NCBI GenBank assembly: GCA_018666155.1
Contig: JABJAH010000034.1
Span: forward strand, 1-64,000
Reading direction: 5' to 3'
Length of the DNA stretch: 64,000 bases
Source: Rhodospirillaceae bacterium
GTDB taxonomy: Bacteria > Pseudomonadota > Alphaproteobacteria > Rhodospirillales > Rhodospirillaceae
Part shown: one piece after another, positions 25,690-35,068 of the stretch
Position numbering within the stretch: position 1 is the first letter of the stretch
How the letters are laid out: each line of letters begins with the position of its first letter
Program-made: the position numbers and the translations under genes
The notes under the pieces: generated by a model
The model's input: the letters and a program-made list of their open reading frames with translations, nothing else
What the model was told of the DNA's origin: nothing
The model's database searches: none

Positions 25690-27294
25690 TTATTCTCTCG
25701 GTAGTGGTGTGAACCACCCTTCTGCTTGCAGTTGCTCATAAATGGCGCCCATCACCTGTCCGCCTTCGGCGATGACTTGACTTTCGTCGTCGACGACCAG
25801 GTGACCATCAAAGACCTGAACAAGGCCATCAGTGATAACGTGCCGGACCATCATGCCGTTAGCGTAGAGCAAATTGTTTAGCGGTTCAGGGGGCAGGGCA
25901 CCGCTTCCCACGAGTGGGCCGGATACATCAATCGCAACGATGTCTGCTTTAGCGCCCTCTACGATACGTCCTATGTCGGAACGTCTCAGCGCTGCCGCCG
26001 GTACTGTGGTTGCGTTGCGGATCGCTGTCCAAGCTGTCGGTCGTTTAACAGCTACGGCTCCATCTTTCATCAGGTCGTAGCGCGCCTGACCGTAAAGCAC
26101 AGCGAGCTTCAGGTTTTCGAGATAATCGTTTGAATGCGTATCAATGCCGATGTTTACGTCCATACCGGCGGCAAGGGCCTCAGGGTAATTTTGACTAAAC
26201 CCTCCAGCGCCTCCCGCTGACGGGCAATGGGCGAGGACTACGCCGCGTTCGATCAGAATCGCGGGGTCGATGTCCCAGTCGAGGCCACCCATATGTGCGC
26301 CAAAGACTGTTCCGTCTAGCAAGCCAAAACTGTCGAGCCATTGGGTCGGTGTCATACCCCACATGCGTTTGACACGTTCCGTTTCGACGCTCGATTGAGA
26401 CAGGTGAATGTGAAGCCCGGTGCCGAGCTCCTTCGCGGCGGCAGCGACCGCAGCCATTGTCGCTGGTGTGTGAGTGTCGGTGGCATGTGGGGTTATCATT
26501 GGATTGATGCGCCCGTCGGCTGAGCCCATTTTCTCTTTGGCGAAGGCGAGATTAGCGGCTACTTCAGCCAGCGTTCCTTCCTCAGAGTCCAGGAGAACTT
26601 GATCATCAGTACGAGCCCAAATGGGCCCAAGCCGTGCTGTGCCAGGAATCATGCCGCCTGGATAACCGCGAACACCCCACGCTTCTGCGACGCGCACATA
26701 AGATTGGGCCTGACGCAGGCTCAGACTCATCTCGACATGGGTGGTGGTGCCACCGCGCAATAGTTCAGCGACGTTGTAGGCGGTCAATTTATCGAGATCG
26801 CCGTCATCAAGTTGTTCAACCAGCTCTTGCGGGCGCCTGTTGTTCGGCCGACGCCCATTCTCGATCAGTCCTCGGGTCGGTGTGGCGGTACAGGCGTGGG
26901 TGTGGCCACTGATAAAGCCCGGTGTCACCAAATGTTTATGGGCATCTATGCGTTTATAATCTCCAGCGATTCGACCCTCAGCGATCTTCGCTATTCTGTC
27001 GCCTGAGACCAAAACGGATGCATCTCGCATGAGCTCGTGAACGCCGTTTTCTTCGACCAGAAGCCAGCCTGCTTCGACGACGTACTCGTCTGTGGGAATA
27101 TCTTGTATCCCATGCGAAGAGGCATGAGCTGACGACGCTGCTGCCAGCGTGCCGCCAATAAAGGCAGATGTTGCTCCGGCTGCTGACAGGGCAGCGCGCC
27201 GTGAAAGCTTTGGTGCTGCCTCGTGGTCCTGGTGAGGTGAGTCCGTGCCACAGAGTGCGCAGGGGCCATCGAAAGGGGGCGAGGGATTGGTCAT
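25690..27294 (-). CDS. Tat-exported amidohydrolase (TRZ/ATZ-like)
   Basis: A 534-aa metal-dependent hydrolase of the amidohydrolase superfamily (atrazine chlorohydrolase / S-adenosylhomocysteine deaminase branch). Metal ligands are visible: H131 and H133 in 'SGHTHACT', a His in 'LHIHLSQSS', a His in 'GAHMGG' and Asp in 'GIDTHSND'. The N-terminus holds a Tat signal: 'SRRAALSAAG' at 31-40, then a hydrophobic run ending SSAHA. Most relatives are cytoplasmic, so export is notable. Ahead of the twin arginines is an odd C12-x2-C15 and H21-x2-H24 pair. Expected to remove an amine, halide or other leaving group from a ring compound in the periplasm. Stands alone, leftward. Confidence 0.86.
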   Translation of the reverse strand: MTNPSPPFDGPCALCGTDSPHQDHEAAPKLSRRAALSAAGATSAFIGGTLAAASSAHASSHGIQDIPTDEYVVEAGWLLVEENGVHELMRDASVLVSGDRIAKIAEGRIAGDYKRIDAHKHLVTPGFISGHTHACTATPTRGLIENGRRPNNRRPQELVEQLDDGDLDKLTAYNVAELLRGGTTTHVEMSLSLRQAQSYVRVAEAWGVRGYPGGMIPGTARLGPIWARTDDQVLLDSEEGTLAEVAANLAFAKEKMGSADGRINPMITPHATDTHTPATMAAVAAAAKELGTGLHIHLSQSSVETERVKRMWGMTPTQWLDSFGLLDGTVFGAHMGGLDWDIDPAILIERGVVLAHCPSAGGAGGFSQNYPEALAAGMDVNIGIDTHSNDYLENLKLAVLYGQARYDLMKDGAVAVKRPTAWTAIRNATTVPAAALRRSDIGRIVEGAKADIVAIDVSGPLVGSGALPPEPLNNLLYANGMMVRHVITDGLVQVFDGHLVVDDESQVIAEGGQVMGAIYEQLQAEGWFTPLPRE

Positions 27295-27382
27295 AATGTC
27301 CGCCGTCTATTTTTTTGATTTCGACAATGCAAGATCCCGATCATACCCCCGAAACAGCCATAGCCCCTAGCCATGTTCTAGC

Positions 27383-28990
27383 TTATTCATCTTTCAATTC
27401 TCTGATGCGGTCTGGAAGGAACGGCAGAAACAGACCTGCCAGTCCGCAATAGAACGCCATCGCCATCCACATGTCGTTGAACGTGAGAACCCAAACCTCA
27501 CGTTCGATGAAAGTATTCATTATCTTTAGTGCCGCAGCTTCCGGATTGGATACCGCCCCATAGGCGTCCTGAATGCGCTGCTGTAGTCCCGCCAACCATT
27601 GTTCAGCCGCGATTCCGCCTTCGCCAACGGTTGCCAATAGGCGTTCTCTATGAAAATCGAAACGCGACTCTTGGTATGTGGTGATGAGCGCTAAACCCAC
27701 CGCGCCGCCAAGACTGCGGAAAAGGTTAAACAAAGAGCTAGCGGACCTGACATCCGAAAGCGGAACACTGCCGATGGCGACGATGGTGATCGGCATGAAA
27801 CACATCATGATGCCAAGACCACGCAGGAACTGGGGAATGGCCAATTGTTCTAGCCCCATCTCCGACGTCATTTGACCATGCCAAAATAATGAGATGATGA
27901 GGATGGAAAGGCCTATTCCCAAAACAATACGGGCTGCGAGGCGCTGAACCATATAGCTGGCGAGCGGGGCCAAAAACACCTGTGCCGCACCAGTAAACAT
28001 CATAACCGTGCCGATTTGCTGGCTATTGAAGTGCCGCACCGTTGAAAGCATTGCGGGGCTTAGATAGGCGGACCCGACGATTGCGGCGCCTAGTACGAAC
28101 GAGCAAACACACCCTGCTGCGAAGGCCTTATCCGTAAAAAGGCGAAGCTCAACAACTGGATAGCGATAAGTCAGCTCGCGCCACAGGAACAGTAGCCCGC
28201 TCACGACCATCAGAATGAATAACCGTGTGATCCACGGGGTGTCGAACCAATCGTTTTCTGGACCCTTGTCGAACAAGACGACCAAGCTACCAAGGAAGAG
28301 ACCGGCTAGGATAACGCCCGGAATATCGATCTGAGGAAGAATGTGAAGTTGCGGGCGGTCGACATCGATTAAAGCTAATACACCGAAGACGACGATAAAT
28401 CCGGGCACCACATTCATCAAGAATATCCAATGCCAGGAGAAGGTCAGCGTGACCCAGCCTCCGACGACGGGTCCAAGGGTGATGCCCATGGTTGTGATCA
28501 TTCCGGCTATTGCAACACCGATGGCATGTTTCGAACGCGGAAACATAAAGAAGATGGTCGCAAAGGACAGTGGAGTTAGTGCACCGGCGCAGAAGCCCTG
28601 CATGGCACGAAACACGAGCATCGATTCCAAGTTCCACGCAGATGCGCATAGTAAACTCGTCACAACAAAGAGGGCCGCTGACCCAGCGAACATGATTCGG
28701 ATTGAAAGCAGGCGTGCGAGCCACGCCGACAGCGGAATCATGATCACTTCACCAACCAGGTAAGTTGATTGAATAAGTGCGATTTCCTCTACCGTCGCGC
28801 CTAGGCTCGCCCGCAATTCTCCCAATGAGCTGGCGACGATCTGAATATCGAGCACGGCCATAAACTGGCCGACAAGCAAGACGGAGAACCCAAGCCAATG
28901 CCTCCAACTCACGGTCTCAGCCGTTGGTGCGGGGCCAACAACCTTGCCGCTGGCGCTTATGCCATTAACAGGAGCCGCCGTGTCCGACAT
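27383..28990 (-). CDS. EmrB/QacA-type (DHA2) 14-TM MFS efflux pump
   Basis: A 535-aa drug:H+ antiporter-2 family protein with about 14 membrane segments. Seen: 'QFMAVLDIQIVASSL' in TM1 with the membrane Asp, 'SAWLARLLSIR' loop 2-3 and 'GPVVGGWVTLTFSWHWIF', the motif-C-like part of antiporters. I prefer the ATG at 28990, one base after the stop of the adaptor gene, over a GTG nine codons upstream that would overlap it. With the HlyD-type adaptor it should form an EmrAB-like export system, perhaps clearing toxic pathway intermediates. No outer-membrane TolC gene is nearby. Confidence 0.9.
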   Translation of the reverse strand: MSDTAAPVNGISASGKVVGPAPTAETVSWRHWLGFSVLLVGQFMAVLDIQIVASSLGELRASLGATVEEIALIQSTYLVGEVIMIPLSAWLARLLSIRIMFAGSAALFVVTSLLCASAWNLESMLVFRAMQGFCAGALTPLSFATIFFMFPRSKHAIGVAIAGMITTMGITLGPVVGGWVTLTFSWHWIFLMNVVPGFIVVFGVLALIDVDRPQLHILPQIDIPGVILAGLFLGSLVVLFDKGPENDWFDTPWITRLFILMVVSGLLFLWRELTYRYPVVELRLFTDKAFAAGCVCSFVLGAAIVGSAYLSPAMLSTVRHFNSQQIGTVMMFTGAAQVFLAPLASYMVQRLAARIVLGIGLSILIISLFWHGQMTSEMGLEQLAIPQFLRGLGIMMCFMPITIVAIGSVPLSDVRSASSLFNLFRSLGGAVGLALITTYQESRFDFHRERLLATVGEGGIAAEQWLAGLQQRIQDAYGAVSNPEAAALKIMNTFIEREVWVLTFNDMWMAMAFYCGLAGLFLPFLPDRIRELKDE

Positions 28991-28991
28991 G

Positions 28992-30071
28992 CTATGGGGT
29001 GTCGGAGGCGAGGGCACCCGACCCTAGTGAGCGTTCACCCTCGCGCGTATCGACATTGACAATAACGGACATGCCTGGCCGCAACAGGCCTTTAAGGGCG
29101 TGGCCGTCGGGCAACACAATTTTAATGGGGACGCGCTGAACGATTTTTGAAAAGTTCCCAGTCGCATTCTCTGGTGGCAACAAACTGAACTCTGCGCCGC
29201 TTGCCGGTGACACACTTTCGATACGTCCGTTCAACACAACATCCGGATAAGTATCAACGGTGACTTCAACAGGCTGGCCAGGGTGCATTCGGGTAAGTTG
29301 GGTTTCTTTGAAGTTTGCGACAATCCATGGGGTGTCTGTCGGAACCAATGCCATGAGATGCATTCCCGGGCGGACAAACTGCCCGGTCCGAACCGACCGA
29401 TTACCCACGATGCCATCGATCGGCGCTCTTACTTCGGTATAGGCGAGATCAATATTCAATAGGTCCAGAGCTGCTGTTTTTTCGCCGGCTTCAGCGGTCA
29501 GCGCCCACCGTTCCATATCGAGTATGTCACGCTCAGTTCTTGCGGCTGCAAGGTGTGCTCGGGCACCGGCGACTTTTGCGCGAGCTCGTAAATCTTCTGC
29601 GACAGAAATGTCATAGCGTTGTGCTGACGTTGCATTCTCGGCCATCAACCCCTTGGCGCGTTCTAGTTCTCCAATTGCCAGAGCTTGGTCGGCCATAACG
29701 GCGTCTAAATCAGCTTGTGCCTCTTCGATCAAGCTTCCCTGCAGCGTAAGTTTGCTATCAATGGCTTTGGTGGTCGCCTCAGCTTTTTCGAGATCGGCGA
29801 CGCCCTGGGCGAGCCGAGCCTTGAACGCATCCTGTTGAATACGGGCGAGGAGATCACCCTTTGCGACCCGTTGATTGTCATCAACCAGGACATCTTCGAT
29901 CTGACCTTCAACCCTGGCGCTGACTGTTGTGATGTCTGCACGCACGTAGGCGTTATTTGTGTTCTCTGTATGCCGACCGACAATCCACCAGGAGAGTCCC
30001 CAGTAGCCAATTAGTCCAAGCGCGACGGCCGCAAAGGCTGAGAGGGCGAGTGATCTGGGATTCTTGGTCAT
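28992..30071 (-). CDS. HlyD/EmrA-family membrane-fusion adaptor
   Basis: A 359-aa periplasmic adaptor anchored by one N-terminal transmembrane helix (about 9-29). The biotinyl-lipoyl halves are clear: 'TTVSARVEGQIEDVLVDDNQ' (about 48) and 'DLAYTEVRAPIDGIVGNRSV' (about 207), separated by a long helical hairpin (about 80-190), then a beta-barrel with 'VEVTVDTYPDVVLNGRIESV'. It is the partner of the adjacent EmrB-like pump: same strand, one base apart. The lipoprotein gene at 30130 lies 58 bp upstream and may be co-transcribed. Confidence 0.9.
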   Translation of the reverse strand: MTKNPRSLALSAFAAVALGLIGYWGLSWWIVGRHTENTNNAYVRADITTVSARVEGQIEDVLVDDNQRVAKGDLLARIQQDAFKARLAQGVADLEKAEATTKAIDSKLTLQGSLIEEAQADLDAVMADQALAIGELERAKGLMAENATSAQRYDISVAEDLRARAKVAGARAHLAAARTERDILDMERWALTAEAGEKTAALDLLNIDLAYTEVRAPIDGIVGNRSVRTGQFVRPGMHLMALVPTDTPWIVANFKETQLTRMHPGQPVEVTVDTYPDVVLNGRIESVSPASGAEFSLLPPENATGNFSKIVQRVPIKIVLPDGHALKGLLRPGMSVIVNVDTREGERSLGSGALASDTP

Positions 30072-30129
30072 GGGGTGATCCTTCAGACGGCTTTAATACG
30101 AACGGTCTGAATGAGGTCTGCCTTTTCGG

Positions 30130-30546
30130 CTAAGCGTTTGGTGGCGAAATTTGCAGGATCTCGAAGCACTCTGGCTCTGGCATGCTGCCTAGGGAGCATG
30201 AATTCTTTTTGAGTTTGACCTCTCTCCCGATCTCCTTGCATCGCTTGTTTTGTTGCACCTCATGGGTTCGTATCGAGGCGCCTTGGGCGGGCAGCTTGGC
30301 ACTAATTGAAAAGAGACGTGTGTCTTCCTCCATAATGAACGCGTCTAGTTTGGCGAGATCCATATCGGTGTTGTTGACGATCTGCACTTTGAACCGGCAT
30401 CCGTACCCGTATCCGGCGGAGTAGGTGAAATCTTCACGATCAACAATCTGAACGTCGAGTGAGTTCACCTGTTCTGGTTCCCCACATGCACTTAGGGCAA
30501 TGGATAACGCCGCTAATATACCCAAACGGGCTGACTGTTGAGCCAT
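30130..30546 (-). CDS. Small predicted lipoprotein
   Basis: A 138-aa protein with a lipoprotein signal: hydrophobic run then lipobox 'LSAC' with Cys at about residue 21. The mature part has five further cysteines, probably disulfide-bonded, and no recognised domain. The ATG at 30546 has a well-spaced upstream AGAGGA; an ATG two codons earlier sits too close to that site. It lies just upstream of the EmrAB-like pair on the same strand and could be a periplasmic accessory. Function unknown. Confidence 0.7.
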   Translation of the reverse strand: MAQQSARLGILAALSIALSACGEPEQVNSLDVQIVDREDFTYSAGYGYGCRFKVQIVNNTDMDLAKLDAFIMEEDTRLFSISAKLPAQGASIRTHEVQQNKRCKEIGREVKLKKNSCSLGSMPEPECFEILQISPPNA

Positions 30547-30806
30547 GTGCATTCCTCTCTTTCCCTCACTAAAATCTAGGCTAACGCAGGATTGGCGCTG
30601 GTACTAGAACCATGCGCACCGCGCTTGGATACCATGCCTAACGGGCATAGGGATTTAAGGCTTGAACGGGCAAAGAAGTGGTGAACTAATCACCTGGAGA
30701 ACAGAACCTTTGCCGGGTTATCGTTGGGCTTGAAGGCGCTGTTGGCGTTGCCCATTATCACTGGCTGTTTCGTTGGTTGCCCACAAACTCGAGAAGGCTC
30801 AAAGCC

Positions 30807-31895
30807 ATGCTTAATCTGTCACAGCGAGGCCGTTCTGGCCTTCAATTTCTAGGATCCTTGCAGCCGTACGCTTCGAGCCGCGTGCGCGGCATCGCCAAGG
30901 CTGAGTTTGAAGCTGATCCGGTTGGTCAGGCCATTGTCGCCGAACACGAGCGCGGTGGGTCCAATGAACCCTGGCCCGATCGCATCGCCAAGGCGAAAGC
31001 GGTGGCCGAGAAATCCGTCGCGTACAAGCATGAGCGCTTCTATCAGCGTTATGTTGCGGAAGAAAATTTTGTCCGGGCGATTCCGGCTATCGAAGAAAAG
31101 CGGGCCGAAGCAGAAAAAATAGTGAACCGCCCCGTAGAAGATTGCGGCGGATCTCTAGAATTGGACGATAGTGTTCCCATCCCGGAATATTATGAGGGCG
31201 TAGAGTGGCATCTGGAACCCGGTGGTTGGGATGGCTATGACCTCGCAGGCCCTATGTTTATGGCTGGCATCGGTCCGTACGTTTTCAGCAAAGGTGGATA
31301 CGCCGCCGTTGAAGTCGGTGACGATATTCGGAACCAACGGGTTAACGTCACCAAAGAGCTGCCCAAAGATCACTATGATCGCATTTATGAGTTGGGTTGT
31401 GGCGGCGCAACGACGCTAGCGGCATGCCACAAGAACTATCCTGAAGCAGAATTGGTTGGTAGCGATCTTTCGCCGGCAATGCTGAAGGGTGGGCACAATG
31501 CGGCTCGGGCAATGGGTATACCCATCACCTTCAAGCAACGTGATTCGCGCGATACCGGGGAACCGGACGAAAGCGTTGATGCTGTTGTTTGCTACGCGCT
31601 GTTTCACGAAATGCCGGTCAGCGTTTGTGTTGAAACGATCAAAGAAGCCTTCCGTATTCTAAAGCCGGGCGGCGATATCATAATCAACGATCCCCCACCG
31701 TTTGCCGCTGTGCATCCATTCCAGGCAGTGGTTCTGGACTGGGATACGGACAATCGTGGTGAGCCGTTTTTCTCGGAAACTTGTGCAACCGAATGGGTCG
31801 ACGTTCTCAAGGAAGTTGGGTTCGTAGAGACCAAGGCGTTTGGCCTTGGTTCTCAGGGGTATCCATGGATCAACTTGGGCACCAAGCCTGCCTAA
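30807..31895 (+). CDS. Class I SAM-dependent methyltransferase (copy 2 of the module)
   Basis: A 362-aa paralogue of the protein at 11319-12398: N-terminal helical extension (1-185), motif I 'IYELGCGGATT' at about 193-203, 'VGSDLS' after beta 2, 'DAVVCYALFHEMP' and 'AFRILKPGGDIII'. I use the ATG at 30807 with GAGAAGG upstream; a TTG ten codons earlier is possible. Here the module is co-directional: this gene, then the small helical protein 27 bp later, then an MFS gene. The pre-domain 'YYEGVEWHLEPGGWDGYD' corresponds to 'YYKNVEIHTQPGNYHG' in copy 1 and may form the substrate pocket. Confidence 0.86.
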   Translation: MLNLSQRGRSGLQFLGSLQPYASSRVRGIAKAEFEADPVGQAIVAEHERGGSNEPWPDRIAKAKAVAEKSVAYKHERFYQRYVAEENFVRAIPAIEEKRAEAEKIVNRPVEDCGGSLELDDSVPIPEYYEGVEWHLEPGGWDGYDLAGPMFMAGIGPYVFSKGGYAAVEVGDDIRNQRVNVTKELPKDHYDRIYELGCGGATTLAACHKNYPEAELVGSDLSPAMLKGGHNAARAMGIPITFKQRDSRDTGEPDESVDAVVCYALFHEMPVSVCVETIKEAFRILKPGGDIIINDPPPFAAVHPFQAVVLDWDTDNRGEPFFSETCATEWVDVLKEVGFVETKAFGLGSQGYPWINLGTKPA

Positions 31896-31922
31896 TCAAA
31901 TTTAAGGTTCGGAGATTTTCTA

Positions 31923-32219
31923 ATGACGAAGCCGCCCCCCAATCCCATCACCGGGTCAGATGATATGGACGCGATGATGCGGATCAACACAGAGTTAATG
32001 TCCGAGCTCTGGATTCTCCGCGATCGCGTTACCGTGCTTGAGAAGCTTCTGGATGATAAAGGTGTGGTGACCCGCAAAGCCATTGATGACTATGCCCCGG
32101 AAGGCGAGTTTGCTGCAGAATTGGATGAGGAGCGTGACCGCTTCGTTCGACGCGTCGCTGGCGCACCGTGGGAAGTAGAATTTACGGTCGAATCTTTGGT
32201 CGAACGCGGCCAACGCTAG
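31923..32219 (+). CDS. Small helical protein, partner-type (copy 2)
   Basis: A 98-aa acidic helical protein homologous to the 88-aa protein at 12583-12849. The shared core is 'LRDRVTVLEKLLDDKGVVT' plus 'DDYAP', followed in both by an acidic helix and a 'DRFVRRV' / 'DAFVESV' segment. It sits between methyltransferase copy 2 (27 bp) and a GPH-type transporter (12 bp). The helix-turn pattern around 'LExxLxxKG' loosely recalls the N-terminal helices of nitrile hydratase alpha subunits, but the rest does not match. I infer a subunit or chaperone for the methyltransferase. Confidence 0.75.
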   Translation: MTKPPPNPITGSDDMDAMMRINTELMSELWILRDRVTVLEKLLDDKGVVTRKAIDDYAPEGEFAAELDEERDRFVRRVAGAPWEVEFTVESLVERGQR

Positions 32220-32231
32220 AAAGCAAAATTC

Positions 32232-33662
32232 ATGTCTGATCTGACGCCGGAAACGGCCGCAACCGCCGGCGTGTCCTCAGGTGATCCTGAGCGCCCATTA
32301 TCGCTTAAAGTTTGTATGGGCTGGGGCGTTGGCAGCCTCGGTATGGCCGTTATGTTCGGCCTCATCAGCACATTTGCGCTTAGTTTTATGACCAATTACC
32401 TCGCTATCTCAGCTGGGGTGGCGGGCGCGTTGCTGGGATTGTCAAAGATTTACGATGCTGTGACGGACCCACTAATGGGTGTTATCTCCGATCGCACTGG
32501 CGGCAGTATTGGCCGGCGTCGTCCATACCTTTTGGCGGGTGCGTTTATGCTCGCTGCAACAATGGTGTTGATGTTTAACGTGCCGGATTTCGCGACGCCA
32601 ACCGGCGCGGCCATCTATATGACGGCCATGTTGCTGCTCTATGCGACCGCTTACACAGTATTCAATGTGCCCTATTTGGCGATGCCTGCTGAAATGACAG
32701 AGGGCTATCACGAACGCGCATACTTGATGAGCTTCCGAGTCTACGGGATCGCAGGGGCCGGCTATGTGGGTTACTTCGGTGGCCCGATCATTATTGATTA
32801 CTTCGGCGGCGGGCGCGCAGGTTTTGAGGGCATGGCTTGGGTGATGGGTGCGGCCGTTCTCGCGTCGTCTGTGGCTTGCTACTATTTTACCAAAGACGCC
32901 CCGTTCAAGCACAAGGTCGACTCTGCGCCCGTAGGCTTCAAAGCCCAAGTTCGTCTGATCATGCAGAATCGGCCATTTCTCTGGCTTATGTTGGCTAAAA
33001 TGTTTGGCTTGCTTGGGCAGGCACTGAGTAATCCAGCGAAGGCCTTCTTCTTTCCCTTGGTGCTCGGTGCCAGCCTATCCAGCTTTGGGTGGTACTGGTT
33101 TGCATTTTATACGGCCATGACAGTTTCTCAGACTTTTTGGCTTAAGCTGGGCAAGAGTCATGGCAAACGCGATATCTTCATTGCTGCATTGCTCCTGACC
33201 GTCTGTATCAATCTAACGTGGCTTCTAGCAACACCGGCTGAAGCTTTCGGCGTTACATTGCTAAGAGGCGTGGCGCTTGGATTTCTTGGTGGAGCGACAT
33301 TGCTCATGGGGCAGGCGATGTTGCCAGACACCATGGAGTACGATCTGCGGATTACCGGCTTGCGCCGTGAAGGCGTTTACGCGGGCGTTTATACGACAAT
33401 CGAGAAACTCGCCTTTGCGTTCGGTCCCGCTATTACGGGTATTGTTCTTGCGGCCATGGGCTATGTCGCCTCAAGCGATGGCATCGCTGAACAGCCCGAC
33501 AGCGCTATTCTCGCTGTCTACATTTGTGCGGCAGGGCTTCCTGCGATAACAGGGCTCCTCGCAGCACTCTCGTTGCTTGGGTACGATCTGACCGAAGAGA
33601 AGCTCAAGGCGACTAAGGCAGTTGACGTGGCGTCCGAGGGCGCTCAAATCACGGCCCGCTGA
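32232..33662 (+). CDS. MFS transporter of the GPH (glycoside/cation symporter) type
   Basis: A 476-aa membrane protein with about 12 helices. 'AVTDPLMGVISDRTGG' (about 76-91) followed by 'GRRRPYLLAGA' is the MelB/GPH-family signature, and 'YTVFNVPYLAMPAEMT' (about 139) is the second conserved block, in TM4. GPH carriers import glycosides, uronates or other organic solutes with Na+ or H+. It is the third gene of the methyltransferase-helical protein-transporter unit. The MFS gene at the equivalent place in the first module is of another subfamily. Confidence 0.87.
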   Translation: MSDLTPETAATAGVSSGDPERPLSLKVCMGWGVGSLGMAVMFGLISTFALSFMTNYLAISAGVAGALLGLSKIYDAVTDPLMGVISDRTGGSIGRRRPYLLAGAFMLAATMVLMFNVPDFATPTGAAIYMTAMLLLYATAYTVFNVPYLAMPAEMTEGYHERAYLMSFRVYGIAGAGYVGYFGGPIIIDYFGGGRAGFEGMAWVMGAAVLASSVACYYFTKDAPFKHKVDSAPVGFKAQVRLIMQNRPFLWLMLAKMFGLLGQALSNPAKAFFFPLVLGASLSSFGWYWFAFYTAMTVSQTFWLKLGKSHGKRDIFIAALLLTVCINLTWLLATPAEAFGVTLLRGVALGFLGGATLLMGQAMLPDTMEYDLRITGLRREGVYAGVYTTIEKLAFAFGPAITGIVLAAMGYVASSDGIAEQPDSAILAVYICAAGLPAITGLLAALSLLGYDLTEEKLKATKAVDVASEGAQITAR

Positions 33663-33664
33663 CC

Positions 33665-35068
33665 TCACAAAGACTTCAAAAACGCGATAAGATCTTCTCG
33701 GGCATCACTCGGCATACGGCGGAACTGTTCTTTCGCGCCTTCAGCTTCACCGCCGTGCCAAAGGATCGCTTCCTCAAGCCCTCTTGCCCGGCCATCGTGC
33801 AAATAGCGCTCGTGGGTGGTCACTTTCTCGGTCAGTCCAATGCCCCAAAGTGGTGCGGTGCGCCATTCCGACCCAGTCGCTAGGAAATCCGGCCGTCCAT
33901 CCGACAAACCTTCACCCATATCGTGGAGCAATAGGTCCGTGAAGGGGTGAATGGTTTGTTCAGCGAGGTCTTCGCTCCGAGGGTCTGCGCCGGTTTCCAA
34001 GGTGGGAATGTGACAGTTTTGGCATCCCGTCTCTAGGAATCGCGCCTGTCCACGAACGACTTCAGGCAAGGTTGCGCCGCGTTGCCTGGGGACCGCGAGG
34101 CGTCGCGTGTAAACATTCATTTGATTCAAGAACGCCTTCGACATCTCGACACCGTCGTGGGTTGCCGCTGCCGAGCACAATTCCTGTATAGCTTCACAAT
34201 TGTCATTTGAGCGTGTCGGTGTCGTGATCCCCATGTCGCCCAACGCTGCGCCTGAGTTTTGATTGGTGAGGTTGGGCGCGTTCGCTTTCCAGCCAAACTT
34301 GCCGGTTGCCATCTTGTTGTCACGAGCGTCCCAAACGACGTTGATGCGGCCAGAGACGCCATCCATGTCTGTGTCGTCCGGGTCGGCAAGGGCCGCGAGC
34401 AAGTCATCGGAAACCATTTCGAGAAGGCCAAGTCCAATCATCGGGTTGGCCACCCGGGCCGACGTCATGAGATCGTCTGGCATGGGCCCGTAAGCAAGGT
34501 CTTCTAATCGCACCGTAGGCTTGCGCAATGAATAGGGGGTGCCATCGTCATAGGAGCCACTGATTTCTTCCCATTCGATGATTGCCCGGCCCTCTGCTGG
34601 AACACCATCCACGCCTCGGTCTTGAAGTTGGTCTCCATAGCCTGGCACGCCTTTTGGTCCGCCATGCTCGTCGTTCCCCGGCACACTAAGACGGACTAAC
34701 ATGGAATCCATTGGCGCGCCGACTTTGGGAGGCGGTTTGCCTCTGCCATTATTGATGTGGCAATCAGAGCATGCTTCCTTGTTAAACACAGGCCCTAGCC
34801 CATCTGTCGTCGGCTGTGGTCCCGGTGCCGGGCGCCAAATCGTATTGAACAGTTGATTGCCGAAAGTGAAGCCAGCTTTGACATTCGACGGCGCGTTGGC
34901 AGAGATAAAGGTAAAGGCCTCGGCGGTTGCCAGTGGGCGTGTTGTGTCGCCTCCGAGTTCTGGCGTTAACGGCATGGCAAGCAAGCGGTCACGAACTTCG
35001 GAGTCGAGAGCCTGCGCTGGACCGACAGCGAGCGTGCTTAGCATCACGATGAGACCGAATCGATTCAT
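33665..35068 (-). CDS. Di-heme cytochrome c oxidoreductase (DHOR / CcP-like), periplasmic
   Basis: A 467-aa exported protein with signal peptide (1-20, ending AQALD) and two heme c sites: C100-x2-C103-H104 ('CSDCHI') and C349-x2-C352-H353 ('CQNCHI'). Between them 'DPDDTDMDGVSGR' (about 229-241) looks like a calcium loop. The layout matches the di-heme oxidoreductase (DHOR) family, distant relatives of cytochrome c peroxidase and MauG. Likely transfers electrons to or from a periplasmic substrate or partner. Its ATG overlaps the stop of the upstream exported protein by 4 bp, so it is the last gene of a four-gene operon with two DUF1838-like proteins. Confidence 0.9.
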   Translation of the reverse strand: MNRFGLIVMLSTLAVGPAQALDSEVRDRLLAMPLTPELGGDTTRPLATAEAFTFISANAPSNVKAGFTFGNQLFNTIWRPAPGPQPTTDGLGPVFNKEACSDCHINNGRGKPPPKVGAPMDSMLVRLSVPGNDEHGGPKGVPGYGDQLQDRGVDGVPAEGRAIIEWEEISGSYDDGTPYSLRKPTVRLEDLAYGPMPDDLMTSARVANPMIGLGLLEMVSDDLLAALADPDDTDMDGVSGRINVVWDARDNKMATGKFGWKANAPNLTNQNSGAALGDMGITTPTRSNDNCEAIQELCSAAATHDGVEMSKAFLNQMNVYTRRLAVPRQRGATLPEVVRGQARFLETGCQNCHIPTLETGADPRSEDLAEQTIHPFTDLLLHDMGEGLSDGRPDFLATGSEWRTAPLWGIGLTEKVTTHERYLHDGRARGLEEAILWHGGEAEGAKEQFRRMPSDAREDLIAFLKSL

